Positions 6,889 through 12,530 of a stretch of DNA of 12,530 nucleotides are shown in pieces. How positions within the stretch are numbered: the stretch's first letter is position 1; each line of letters opens with the position of its first letter. The DNA is from an uncultured Clostridia bacterium (GTDB taxonomy: Bacteria > Bacillota > Clostridia > Oscillospirales > CAG-272), in assembly GCA_937892405.1 (NCBI GenBank), contig CALAFS010000234.1:1-12530 (forward strand). The letters run 5' to 3'. A program made the translations under genes and the position numbers. Below the pieces are notes generated by a model that saw nothing but the letters and a program-made list of their open reading frames with translations, did not search any database and was not told the DNA's origin.

Positions 6889-8358
6889 TTATTCGTGTTT
6901 TGCCGTCACATACCGCTGACTTTTGCTACGCGGATTTTCCGGATTTGTCAGCTGTACAGCACCGGATTGAATCAGCGGAGTCAGGTAGCGGCGAAGAGCA
7001 TATTGTCCGGACGGAATGTTCAGATATTCGATGATTTCGCTTCTTGTGCGTGGAATATTGCAGAATGACAAGAGTCCCTTTTCGTCGCGGATCGGGAGGT
7101 TCTTTTCTTCGGATTTCTTTGCGGGTGCTTTTTTCTGCGGTTCGTTGTAAAGCACTACCTTGAACATTCCACGCGTATTGATGAACAACGGATCGGGCAG
7201 GGCGTATTCTTTCATGGCAAAACGAATGGTCGGAATCCCGGAATAGCGATTCTCAGTCTTGCCTAAAGTCTCCATCGCTGTGACGAGTGCCGGATTTCTT
7301 GTATCGGGTTGCGCTTCCCCGAGCTGATCGACCGTCAGGCGTCCGTACAGCCCGCCGGGATTGATAATTTCCATGCGATCCGAATACAGAATCAGTTGGA
7401 TCGGCATACCTTCGGTGTGAAAACTGTAATCCCGATGCACGAGCGCATTCAGAATTGCTTCACGGACGGCAACAATCGGATATTGCGGGGAGTCGATCCG
7501 CTCTCCGGTTTTTTTGTTGATACGGGTAGCTGTCCGCATATTGGCACGGACAAATGCGATCGCACCGTCCAACATGTCGGGCAGAGTTCCTTCTATTCGT
7601 TTGGAATCGATAAATCGGTTTTCCGCGGCGTCCAAAACGCCCATTTCCGTTCCGGGCACAGAGGTTGCGACGATGCTTAACTGCGGGAAAAATGCCTGCG
7701 GATATAAGCCGAACAGCAGTAGCGCCGTCATCGTGATATTACCGCCTCTTGTGATGCCTGTCAGTTCGTATTGCTGTTCCGGCGGCAGGATCGCGAGGTT
7801 CGGTCGTTCACTGCATTTCTGCGTAAGATAGGCGTTGATTTTCGTCATGTCGAGAGAAGAAAAGGCTGCACCGTCTACCGCACGGACATCGTCACGGTAC
7901 TTTTTTCGGAATGCTTCGTAGCTGTACACTTCATATTCCGTCATCGGTTTGTCAGCATCTCCGACGCGGTTGTAAGATCCCTGTAATCTGCCTTTTGCCG
8001 TTTTGAAGCATGGACGCTCTGCGACATCGACCGGGGGAATCTCTGCCGAAACAAAAACCATGCCGTCTTCATCGCACACCGTGAACACGGGGCGAATGAC
8101 CGGTGTCATTTGCTCGCAGTATTCCATTACCTTTTTCTGAAGATCCTGCGGGTCGTATACTCCCACTTTCGCAAATCCGTTCTGCTCGTTCAGCCCGAAG
8201 ACAAAAGTTCCTCCGCTGTTCTGATTGGCAAAAGCGGAAATGGTATCATATAATTTTTCGGGACAGCCGCCATGCGCGGATTTTACCTCGGTGGTCTGTT
8301 CTTCGCATCCGCGTTTTTGTATCTGTCGGATCAGATCATGCAGTTCTTTTTCTACCAT
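6889..8358 (-). CDS. AlbA_2 (Schlafen-like) / HATPase / winged-helix protein
   Basis: This 489-aa protein has the three-part layout of proteins annotated as 'ATP-binding, divergent AAA-4/AlbA_2' or putative transcriptional regulators. An AlbA_2 (Schlafen-type) domain spans about 17-135, with TTEVKSA and the SAFANQNSGGTFVFG strand-turn. A GHKL-type ATPase region (HATPase_c_4) spans about 290-400, with the N-box REAILNALVHRDYS (299-312) and NPGGL (333-337). A small winged helix follows at about 425-489 (PRTRSEIIEYLNIPSGQYALRRYL). The ATG at 8358 follows a near-perfect AGGAGGTG (8364-8371). The promoter upstream is overlapped by AACATAAG repeats, so the winged helix may bind them and control its own gene. 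Molecular function of this family is poorly known; roles in regulation or defence have been proposed. The gene stands alone, convergent with the exported-protein operon. Confidence 0.88.
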   Translation of the reverse strand: MVEKELHDLIRQIQKRGCEEQTTEVKSAHGGCPEKLYDTISAFANQNSGGTFVFGLNEQNGFAKVGVYDPQDLQKKVMEYCEQMTPVIRPVFTVCDEDGMVFVSAEIPPVDVAERPCFKTAKGRLQGSYNRVGDADKPMTEYEVYSYEAFRKKYRDDVRAVDGAAFSSLDMTKINAYLTQKCSERPNLAILPPEQQYELTGITRGGNITMTALLLFGLYPQAFFPQLSIVATSVPGTEMGVLDAAENRFIDSKRIEGTLPDMLDGAIAFVRANMRTATRINKKTGERIDSPQYPIVAVREAILNALVHRDYSFHTEGMPIQLILYSDRMEIINPGGLYGRLTVDQLGEAQPDTRNPALVTAMETLGKTENRYSGIPTIRFAMKEYALPDPLFINTRGMFKVVLYNEPQKKAPAKKSEEKNLPIRDEKGLLSFCNIPRTRSEIIEYLNIPSGQYALRRYLTPLIQSGAVQLTNPENPRSKSQRYVTAKHE

Positions 8359-8376
8359 GCGATCACCTCCTATACT

Positions 8377-8528
8377 CTTATGTTATCACAAACAACATAA
8401 GAAGTCAAGAAAACATAAGAGATTTTTCCTTATTTTCTTATGTTTTTCCACATTGGCATAAGAAAAATACGAAAAACATAACAAAAAATATAAGAAATGA
8501 TGAAATAACATAACAATTATCTTATGTT
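8377..8528. repeat. Array of about nine AACATAAG octamers (candidate operators)
   Basis: Exact octamers AACATAAG or the inverse CTTATGTT lie at 8377-8384 (inverse), 8394-8401, 8412-8419, 8437-8444 (inverse) and 8521-8528 (inverse). One- or two-mismatch copies lie at 8455-8462, 8475-8482, 8487-8494 and 8507-8514. Some form inverted pairs: 8377/8394 with a 9-bp gap, 8412/8437, and 8507/8521. The array begins inside the core promoter of the AlbA_2/HATPase gene and extends about 150 bp upstream. The arrangement suggests cooperative binding of a repressor, most simply the gene's own winged-helix product. The binding partner is an inference. Confidence 0.8.
8380..8408 (-). promoter_or_regulatory. 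Promoter of the AlbA_2/HATPase gene, overlapped by octamer sites
   Basis: On the minus strand, -35 TTGACT (8403-8408) and -10 TAACAT (8380-8385) are 17 bp apart, about 10 nt before the ribosome binding site. The -10 is itself part of an AACATAAG octamer (8377-8384), and a second, inverted octamer (8394-8401) lies in the spacer next to the -35. Protein bound to these sites would block RNA polymerase. Confidence 0.75.
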
Positions 8529-8535
8529 CATTTTT

Positions 8536-8700
8536 TCATTCTTTTTGGTGAAATGAACCTGCGACGAGAGAAAAGAATCAATTTTTAGTTCAGAATTCAG
8601 AATGAAGAATGAAGAATTAGGAGATAAGGAATAGCATAATTCTCTTTTCTGCCTTTTCATCCTTTTAGGGAAAATAAACCTGCGAAGAGAGAAAAGAAGC
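8536..8700. repeat. Pair of 44-bp direct repeats
   Basis: Segments 8536-8579 and 8657-8700 are imperfect direct copies sharing the core AACCTGCGA-N-GAGAGAAAAGAA and the preceding TCAT-N-CTTTT. The starts are 121 bp apart. AATTC-rich sequence follows each. They lie between the octamer array and the end of the sirtuin gene, with no gene in the gap. They may be edges of a dispersed repeat or a duplicated spacer. Confidence 0.7.
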
Positions 8701-8706
8701 CTTGAT

Positions 8707-8778
8707 TATATAATTCTGAATTCGTAATTCTGAATTCTGCATTTTCTAAGTTCTGCATTCAATAACTTCTGAATTCGT
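8707..8778. repeat. AATTC-rich interspersed repeat, second locus
   Basis: Alternating TAATTCTGAATTC units are followed by TTCTGCATTTTCTAAGTTCTG, which closely matches the unit of the array at 503-673. It directly abuts the stop codon of the sirtuin gene. A shorter related stretch (CAGAATTCAGAATGAAGAAT) occurs at 8591-8610. No clear terminator hairpin for the sirtuin operon was found here. Confidence 0.7.
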
Positions 8779-9639
8779 TCATCCGATCGCTTCTCCGATA
8801 TCGCCTCGGATACAGATCGAGCGGGGGGCGATCTCTGCGGGGCAGAGCGCGTCGTCGCGGTTGATCGAGGCGTAGGTCGCCTTCGGGTTTTCCGCCGTCA
8901 TCTGCCAGAAGGGGTATTTGATGATCCCGGGTGTGTTATACCCGACGCCGAGTTCGAGGAAGAGAATTCTCTGTCCCCGCCGCGTCCGCAGAAAATCCGC
9001 GTACCGTCCCGCCGCCGCGTGCCATCCCTCGTCCTCGACGAAGCGGTCGTCGGAACGCAGATTGACGGTCGCGGGACGCCTGCAAAAGGGGCAACGCGGG
9101 ATCAGATCGATCGGAATTTTCCTGTCCTTTTGCTCTTCTTTCATCCTGCGGATCACTGCCTCGTTGTCCCATGTTCTCTGACAGCAGGGAGAAGAGCACT
9201 GAAACAGTCCGTAATCTCCCTGCGTGTAGAAAAGGCGCTTCTTATCAAAGCCCGCCTTTTGAAAGCAGTGGTCGACATTCGTCGTGATGACGAAATAATC
9301 TTTCCCTTTGACAAGGCGCAGAAGATCGGAATATACGGGCTTCGGCGGGTCGGTGTAGCGGTTGAGGAAAATATACCGGCTCCAATATCCCCAGAATTCC
9401 TCCGGCGTCTTATACGGATAAAACCCGCCGCTGTACATGTCACGAAAGTCGTACACCGCGGCGAAGTCGGAAAAATTCGCGCGGAATCTCTCCCCGTCAT
9501 ATACGAACCCCGCCGAGGTCGACAGCCCCGCACCCGCACCGATCACGACGGAATCCGCTTCATCAAGCGCGGTTTTCAGCCGACTCGTATCTTCCGAGAA
9601 ATCTGCGGTAGAGGGTGAGGTCTTCATCTTTCCAAACAT
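8779..9639 (-). CDS. Class M sirtuin (SirTM), protein ADP-ribosyltransferase
   Basis: This 286-aa protein has the sirtuin Rossmann NAD site GAGAGLS (34-40) and TNVD (120-123). Where classical sirtuins have the catalytic His it has Gln (QGDYG, 140-144), a hallmark of SirTM enzymes. These ADP-ribosylate proteins rather than mainly deacylate them. Zinc-ribbon cysteines are C148, C152/C153, C183 and C186. In staphylococci and streptococci, SirTM modifies a lipoylated GcvH-like protein and the linked macrodomain removes the mark. The preceding macrodomain gene overlaps this one by 77 bp in another frame, implying translational coupling. ATG 9639 is preferred over TTG 9642 because of GGTGAT at 9645-9650; ATG 9627 is a possible alternative. 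No GcvH-L or lipoate ligase gene is nearby, so the target here is uncertain. Confidence 0.92.
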   Translation of the reverse strand: MFGKMKTSPSTADFSEDTSRLKTALDEADSVVIGAGAGLSTSAGFVYDGERFRANFSDFAAVYDFRDMYSGGFYPYKTPEEFWGYWSRYIFLNRYTDPPKPVYSDLLRLVKGKDYFVITTNVDHCFQKAGFDKKRLFYTQGDYGLFQCSSPCCQRTWDNEAVIRRMKEEQKDRKIPIDLIPRCPFCRRPATVNLRSDDRFVEDEGWHAAAGRYADFLRTRRGQRILFLELGVGYNTPGIIKYPFWQMTAENPKATYASINRDDALCPAEIAPRSICIRGDIGEAIG

Positions 9640-10363
9640 CAAATATCACCTTTACTTTACATTTTTGCTCTGGAATCACATCGCGCACCGTTTGAACCGC
9701 GATTTTTGCCGCTTCCTCCCCGGGAAAGCGGAACTCTCCCGTGGAGATGCAGGGGAAGGCAATGCTCCCGACGGAATGTGCTTCTGCGAGCGCAAGGCAG
9801 GAGGCGTAGCAGGCGGCGAGCTGCCGCCGCTCCTTTTCTCCGAGTCGTCCCCGGACGATCGGACCTACGGTGTGAATGACATAGCGGGAAGGGAGGTTGA
9901 ACGCCGGGGTGATCTTTGCCCCGCCCGTCTTTTCTTCCCGCCCTTGTTTTTTCATCAGCGCCGCGCACGCAAGGCGAAGCTCCACCCCCGCGAAGGTGTG
10001 GATCGCATTGTCGATACACCCGTGATTCGGATAGAAGCAGCCGAGCAGGGCACTGTTCGCCGCATTGACGATTGCGTCACAGCGCAGTCGCGTGATGTCC
10101 CCCTGCCATAGATAAATCCCCTCTTCGATCGGGGTCAGATCGCAGAAATCCGTGATCCCCGCCGCGCGGATTTCTTCTTTCAGATATTCGTCCTGCACCC
10201 GCAGAAATTCTTTGTCCGCGGGCAGAGGCGGGCGCACATTGAAGAGCGTGCGTAGCAGGCGTTTTTGCCCCTCTTCCGTCGTGGGGAGGGGAATCACTCT
10301 GCACTCCTCCCGCTCTGCGAGAAGTGCGTCGATCAGATAGCGTCTTCTTTCGTTTTGATTCAT
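9563..10363 (-). CDS. Zinc-dependent macrodomain ADP-ribosylhydrolase, SirTM partner
   Basis: This 266-aa protein matches the Zn-macrodomain family in length and layout, with a helical N-terminal extension (1-80) before the macrodomain. Key features are WQGDIT (86-91), NAANS (100-104) in the ADP-ribose site, the zinc ligands C109, H114 and C116 in GCFYPNHGCID, and CISTGEFRFP (205-214) in the phosphate loop. Known members hydrolyse ADP-ribose from proteins modified by the neighbouring SirTM. ATG 10363 is chosen over the upstream GTG at 10393 because AAGGAA lies just before it. The sirtuin gene starts inside its 3' end. The gene upstream on this strand (stop at 10492) is 128 bp away. A shared transcript is possible, as no convincing separate promoter was found. 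Confidence 0.93.
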   Translation of the reverse strand: MNQNERRRYLIDALLAEREECRVIPLPTTEEGQKRLLRTLFNVRPPLPADKEFLRVQDEYLKEEIRAAGITDFCDLTPIEEGIYLWQGDITRLRCDAIVNAANSALLGCFYPNHGCIDNAIHTFAGVELRLACAALMKKQGREEKTGGAKITPAFNLPSRYVIHTVGPIVRGRLGEKERRQLAACYASCLALAEAHSVGSIAFPCISTGEFRFPGEEAAKIAVQTVRDVIPEQKCKVKVIFDVWKDEDLTLYRRFLGRYESAENRA

Positions 10364-10401
10364 AGCTTTTCCTTCTGCCGCACAGCGGCACACGAACGAT
10401 A

Positions 10402-10431
10402 CGGAATTTTCCGATGTTTCCGCGAGGAAAC
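10402..10431. other. Two adjacent short palindromes in the macrodomain upstream gap
   Basis: CGGAATTTTCCG (10402-10413) and GTTTCC-GCGA-GGAAAC (10416-10431) stand side by side in the 128-bp space before the macrodomain gene. Neither is followed by a T-run on the minus strand, so they are not obvious terminators. They could be regulator sites or mRNA hairpins; the function is unknown. Confidence 0.4.
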
Positions 10432-10491
10432 CGGGACGGGGAGAACCCCACCTATAAGAAGGGGGAGGCGGGGCGCGTAGGTTTCGCCTTT

Positions 10492-11289
10492 TTACTTCCG
10501 TGCGAAGAAGAAGCCGGCGGTCATATCGAGGTAATTTGCGCCGCCGTATTGCGGATAGCGTGCAGCCACCTTTTCGCGAAAGTCCTCTTTGCTCCGGCTT
10601 TCGCCCGCGATGACCTTCAGATCTTCGAGGTAGGCGATTTTCGTCTCGGCGTCCTTCAGATCTTCGGGGGTGTAGTGAGAGGTCAGGATCAGATCATACC
10701 CTTTCGCGATATATCCGCGAAGCTCGGCGATCATCGCGTTCGCATGTCCTGCCCCTGCCACGATCGAGTGACAGTCGTGCCCGAGCATGTGGGTGTAGAC
10801 CGCGTTGATTTCCGGGATTTCAAGGTCGAATGCCTCCCCCGTTTTGCGGACGATAAATTCGATGCCGCCGATCGCCACACTGCCTTCACCGATGATGTTC
10901 GTGATGCGGTGCACCGAAGGATCGAACGCGGCGCCGAAGACGGCGGTGAAGTTGCGGATCAGGTTCTTTCCGCCTCCGTTTTCGGAATAAGCGACCGCGT
11001 TTTCCGTCGCGTATTTCGGTACATCGGGAAGGAAGGTCGCGCCCGCTCCGTGATAGGAGACGAGGACACCCGCCACCGTCAGCCCCTCAAGGTATTCGGT
11101 GAATTCTTTGATGTTGTCATAAAAGCAGGGGGACTCGATCACCACGGCGACCCCGTCCTTTTCCACGGCGAAGACCTCGTCGCTCATCGGATCGTTCGTC
11201 TTGTATGCGTGCAGTTTCACGGTGCCGAAGTCGTAGACGCCGACCTCGCCCTTTTCGAGTGTCACTTTGCGGAATGTGTTCTTGTTCAT
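10492..11289 (-). CDS. MBL-fold-like protein lacking the canonical metal motif
   Basis: The 265-aa sequence reads like a metallo-beta-lactamase-fold protein of the Zn-hydrolase type. It has an N-terminal strand-rich part, then VLVSYHGAGATFLPDVPKY at about 75-93, where the family has HxHxDH. Later come MLGHDCHSIVAG (168-179), ILTSHYTP (201-208) in the place of the 'pGHg' motif, and a C-terminal helix with RYPQYGG and DMTAGFFF. Only H80, H171, H174 and H205 remain as obvious metal candidates, so it may be inactive or bind a different ligand set. The start at 11289 follows AAAGGAGA. It is divergent from an HxlR regulator, which often controls its neighbour. The fold assignment is moderate, from remembered family pattern, and no substrate can be given. 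Confidence 0.65.
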   Translation of the reverse strand: MNKNTFRKVTLEKGEVGVYDFGTVKLHAYKTNDPMSDEVFAVEKDGVAVVIESPCFYDNIKEFTEYLEGLTVAGVLVSYHGAGATFLPDVPKYATENAVAYSENGGGKNLIRNFTAVFGAAFDPSVHRITNIIGEGSVAIGGIEFIVRKTGEAFDLEIPEINAVYTHMLGHDCHSIVAGAGHANAMIAELRGYIAKGYDLILTSHYTPEDLKDAETKIAYLEDLKVIAGESRSKEDFREKVAARYPQYGGANYLDMTAGFFFARK

Positions 11290-11358
11290 GATGGTTCTCC
11301 TTTGTTCTTGCGTTTTGCATTTGCTCTTTGCGGAGGTTCATTGCCCTCTCGCAAGAAT

Positions 11359-11387
11359 AGGATACACCATCTGCCGTCCCTTTGCAA
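11359..11387 (-). promoter_or_regulatory. Promoter of the MBL-like gene with a possible operator
   Basis: On the minus strand, -35 TTGCAA (11382-11387) and -10 TATCCT (11359-11364) are 17 bp apart. An inverted repeat AAGT-ACGC-ACTT (11386-11397) touches the -35 and is a weak candidate binding site for the divergent HxlR-type regulator. Confidence 0.6.
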
Positions 11388-11438
11388 GTACGCACTTTTT
11401 TATTACATAGGCACAAAAAAGTAACCGACGGGGAAGGC

Positions 11439-11467
11439 TTGCATTTTCGGACGAGGTATGCTATAAT
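11439..11467 (+). promoter_or_regulatory. Promoter of the HxlR-type regulator gene
   Basis: The -35 TTGCAT (11439-11444) and the perfect -10 TATAAT (11462-11467) have a 17-bp spacer. A TG at 11459-11460 makes an extended -10. The predicted start near 11474 gives a leader of about 42 nt. Confidence 0.85.
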
Positions 11468-11515
11468 CGGAGTGTAACATACAAAATAAAGGGTAAGACT
11501 CAGGGAGGTACCGAT

Positions 11516-11836
11516 ATGCTGACAAAAGAAGAATTACCCGCCTGCCCGGTGGCGACGACGGTGCAGCTGATCGGGAGCAAGTGGAAGCTGCTCATTATCC
11601 GCAACCTGCGCACCCGTCCGTGGCGGTTCAATGAACTGAAGCGCGATCTCGAGGGCATCAGTCAGAAGGTGCTGACCGACAGCCTGCGGGAGATGGAGGC
11701 GGACGGTATCCTCACGCGCACCGCCTACGCGGAGGTGCCTCCGCACGTAGAATACGCGCTCAGTCCCCTCGGTGAGACTCTCGGACCGATTCTCGACGCT
11801 ATGGCAAAATGGGGAACAGATTATAAAAACGCGTGA
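11516..11836 (+). CDS. HxlR-family winged-helix transcriptional regulator
   Basis: The 106-aa length and sequence fit the HxlR (MarR-like, DUF24) family. Visible features are CPVATTVQLIGSKWKLLIIRNL (10-31), RFNELKRDLEGISQKVLTDSLREMEADG as the recognition helix and wing region, and YALSPLGETLGPILDAMAKWG as the dimer helix. Cys10 sits where redox- or electrophile-sensing members such as YodB and HypR carry their sensor cysteine, so thiol-stress sensing is plausible. The ATG follows AGGGAGG (11502-11508) by 7 nt. It is divergent from the MBL-like gene with 226 bp between starts, the usual layout for a regulator and its target. The gene ends at a strong terminator. Confidence 0.95.
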   Translation: MLTKEELPACPVATTVQLIGSKWKLLIIRNLRTRPWRFNELKRDLEGISQKVLTDSLREMEADGILTRTAYAEVPPHVEYALSPLGETLGPILDAMAKWGTDYKNA

Positions 11837-11860
11837 ATTTGAAAAGAACAGTTTACAATA

Positions 11861-11915
11861 AAAGCCGTGCTCTGCCGAAAATACGACTGACAGAGCGCGG
11901 CTTTCTGCTTTTTAT
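11861..11915. terminator. Bidirectional terminator after the HxlR gene
   Basis: AAAGCCGTGCTCTG (11861-11874) pairs with CAGAGCGCGGCTTT (11891-11904), a 14-bp stem with one G-T pair and a 16-nt loop. CTGCTTTTT follows on the plus strand. Because the next gene converges from the right, the hairpin can also stop minus-strand transcripts. Confidence 0.88.
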
Positions 11916-12217
11916 GAAAGGTGTGCAACCCATGTCTCAAGAGCGTCGGTGAAGAGCTTCATCTGCCGCATGCAACTCTCGGCATAGGGGGTCAGCTCCT
12001 CTCCTTTTCGGTTTCTCGCGGTGAGGCAGGTTTTCAGACCGCACAGGTTCATGTGATACTTCGCGGTCAGAGGGTAGGGGAGTCCCACTTCCGTAAAACC
12101 GAAGGTGCCGAGCGCCGCCTGTACAAGCTCCGCTTCTTTCGGATAGCGTTTGTAATCGGCGTAAAGTCGGGAATAAAGCTTTTGAAAAAGATTTTGTTGA
12201 CTTTTTTTCCGCGGCAT
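11912..12217 (-). CDS. Hypothetical 101-aa protein
   Basis: The product is basic and probably helical, beginning MPRKKSQQNLFQKLYSRLYADYKRYPKE, with three cysteines. I recognise no domain, signal or membrane segment. Composition and length look protein-like, and the gene ends neatly at the shared terminator. However, no Shine-Dalgarno sequence precedes the ATG at 12217. A possible minus-strand -10 (TATAGT) lies only about 5 nt before the ATG, so the message could be leaderless. The start also overlaps the spacer of a strong plus-strand promoter (12197-12225), so the two transcripts would be antisense to each other. It could instead be a remnant with a lost true start. Confidence 0.5.
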   Translation of the reverse strand: MPRKKSQQNLFQKLYSRLYADYKRYPKEAELVQAALGTFGFTEVGLPYPLTAKYHMNLCGLKTCLTARNRKGEELTPYAESCMRQMKLFTDALETWVAHLS

Positions 12218-12225
12218 GATATACT
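12197..12225 (+). promoter_or_regulatory. Near-consensus rightward promoter before a gene-free tract
   Basis: The -35 TTGACT (12197-12202) and -10 TATACT (12220-12225) are separated by 17 bp. Transcription should begin near 12232. No protein gene follows on this strand. The first recognisable element is a partial tRNA-Ser-like 5' end at 12240, so this was probably a tRNA promoter. Confidence 0.78.
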
Positions 12226-12239
12226 ATACTAAGATGCGC

Positions 12240-12358
12240 AGGGATATCGAAGCGATACCCCGCAAAGCAAGGAGTCGTCGAAAGCAAATCTGCGATTTGC
12301 GCGCGAGGCGACTATGCGACCGGGGAGGGCACGGAGCCGAGTTGGTCGCGAGCATAGG
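12240..12358 (+). ncRNA. Candidate structured RNA with nested hairpins
   Basis: Downstream of the promoter, several stems can form. GGGATATC/GATACCCC (12241-12261) has one mismatch. An outer GTCGTC/GGCGAC stem (about 12274 to 12312) encloses GCAAATC-TGC-GATTTGC (12284-12300). GCGACC/GGTCGC (12316-12321 to 12344-12349) contains a small GGC/GCC hairpin. The tract is GC-rich and carries no supported reading frame. It lies between two copies of a 15-nt tRNA-Ser-like start (12240-12254 and 12380-12394). It may be a small RNA, an inserted element, or a processed tRNA-locus leader. No known RNA family is firmly recognised. Confidence 0.45.
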
Positions 12359-12377
12359 TAAAATTGAATAATAATAC

Positions 12378-12417
12378 GGAGGGATATCGAAGCGGTCATA
12401 ACGAGGCGGTCTTGAAA
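12378..12417 (+). pseudogene. Partial tRNA-Ser(UGA), 5' half only
   Basis: From GGAGGGATATCG onward the sequence follows a tRNA-Ser: acceptor 5' strand, TA, a D arm TCG...CGA, then an anticodon arm CGGT-CTTGAAA with anticodon TGA at 12413-12415. Directly after the anticodon loop the match ends. The expected ACCG, variable arm, TTCGAATC T-loop and TCCCTCC acceptor strand are all absent. It is therefore a 5' fragment, not a functional tRNA. The following sequence (to 12530) holds a weak CCCG/CGGG hairpin (12454-12467) and T-rich runs but no supported gene. Confidence 0.6.
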
Positions 12418-12530
12418 CCTCCTTGCCACAGCGGAAGCAACCGACGAAAAAGCCCCGTATTTGCGGGAAACACGCGCACTTTTCGGACAGCAAAGTTTTT
12501 TCTTCTAATGTTTTTTCTAATACAATTTCA

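Noticed and set aside
8377..8528. Octamer array as a plasmid-type iteron origin
   Set aside because: There is no replication initiator gene, the repeats occur in both orientations, and they overlap a core promoter, which fits operators better.
9019..9618. 199-codon plus-strand open frame opposite the sirtuin gene
   Set aside because: The opposite strand encodes unmistakable sirtuin motifs; this frame is a by-product of GC-rich codons.
10414..11424. 336-codon plus-strand open frame opposite the MBL-like gene
   Set aside because: It is a shadow of the minus-strand gene, which has a good promoter and ribosome binding site. The frame has no start signal and runs across the divergent promoter region.
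12224..12493. 89- and 66-codon minus-strand frames in the right-end tract
   Set aside because: They cross the structured tract and the tRNA-like fragments, have no ribosome binding site, and give low-complexity Cys/Arg-rich products.

Overview
The window looks like a chromosomal segment of an uncultured gut-type Clostridia bacterium (Firmicutes, probably Oscillospirales or a close relative). Reasons are the near-consensus sigma-A promoters with 17-bp spacers, the strong AGGAGG ribosome binding sites, a GEMM-type c-di-GMP riboswitch, the SirTM/zinc-macrodomain pair, and interspersed GTAGGGG and AATTC-rich repeats. The taxon is an inference; no marker gene is present.

Left part (1-6865): a consensus promoter drives a c-di-GMP-I riboswitch whose closing stem shares bases with an intrinsic terminator. 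After a long leader holding a 165-bp inverted-repeat element and an AT-rich tandem repeat comes a three-gene operon: a 276-aa protein with a SipW-like export signal, then two large tandem paralogues (884 and 853 aa) with the same kind of N-terminus, a conserved adhesin-like N-terminal domain and low-complexity linkers. The operon ends at a strong hairpin terminator. The simplest reading is a c-di-GMP-switched set of exported surface or matrix proteins of an undescribed family.

Middle part (6866-8778): a convergent gene encodes a 489-aa AlbA_2 (Schlafen-like)/HATPase/winged-helix protein. Its promoter is embedded in an array of about nine AACATAAG-type octamers, which suggests autoregulation. 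Upstream lie a pair of 44-bp direct repeats and more AATTC-rich repeat.

Right part (8779-11836): three minus-strand genes encode an MBL-fold-like protein lacking the canonical metal motif, a zinc-binding macrodomain ADP-ribosylhydrolase and a class M sirtuin (SirTM) that overlaps it. An HxlR-type regulator is divergent from the MBL-like gene. The GcvH-L and lipoate ligase genes that usually accompany SirTM/macrodomain pairs are absent from this window.

Far right (11837-12530): a bidirectional terminator, a 101-aa hypothetical gene, and a gene-free tract with a near-consensus rightward promoter, nested hairpins and two partial copies of a tRNA-Ser(UGA) 5' end. This looks like a broken or rearranged tRNA locus, possibly expressing a structured RNA.
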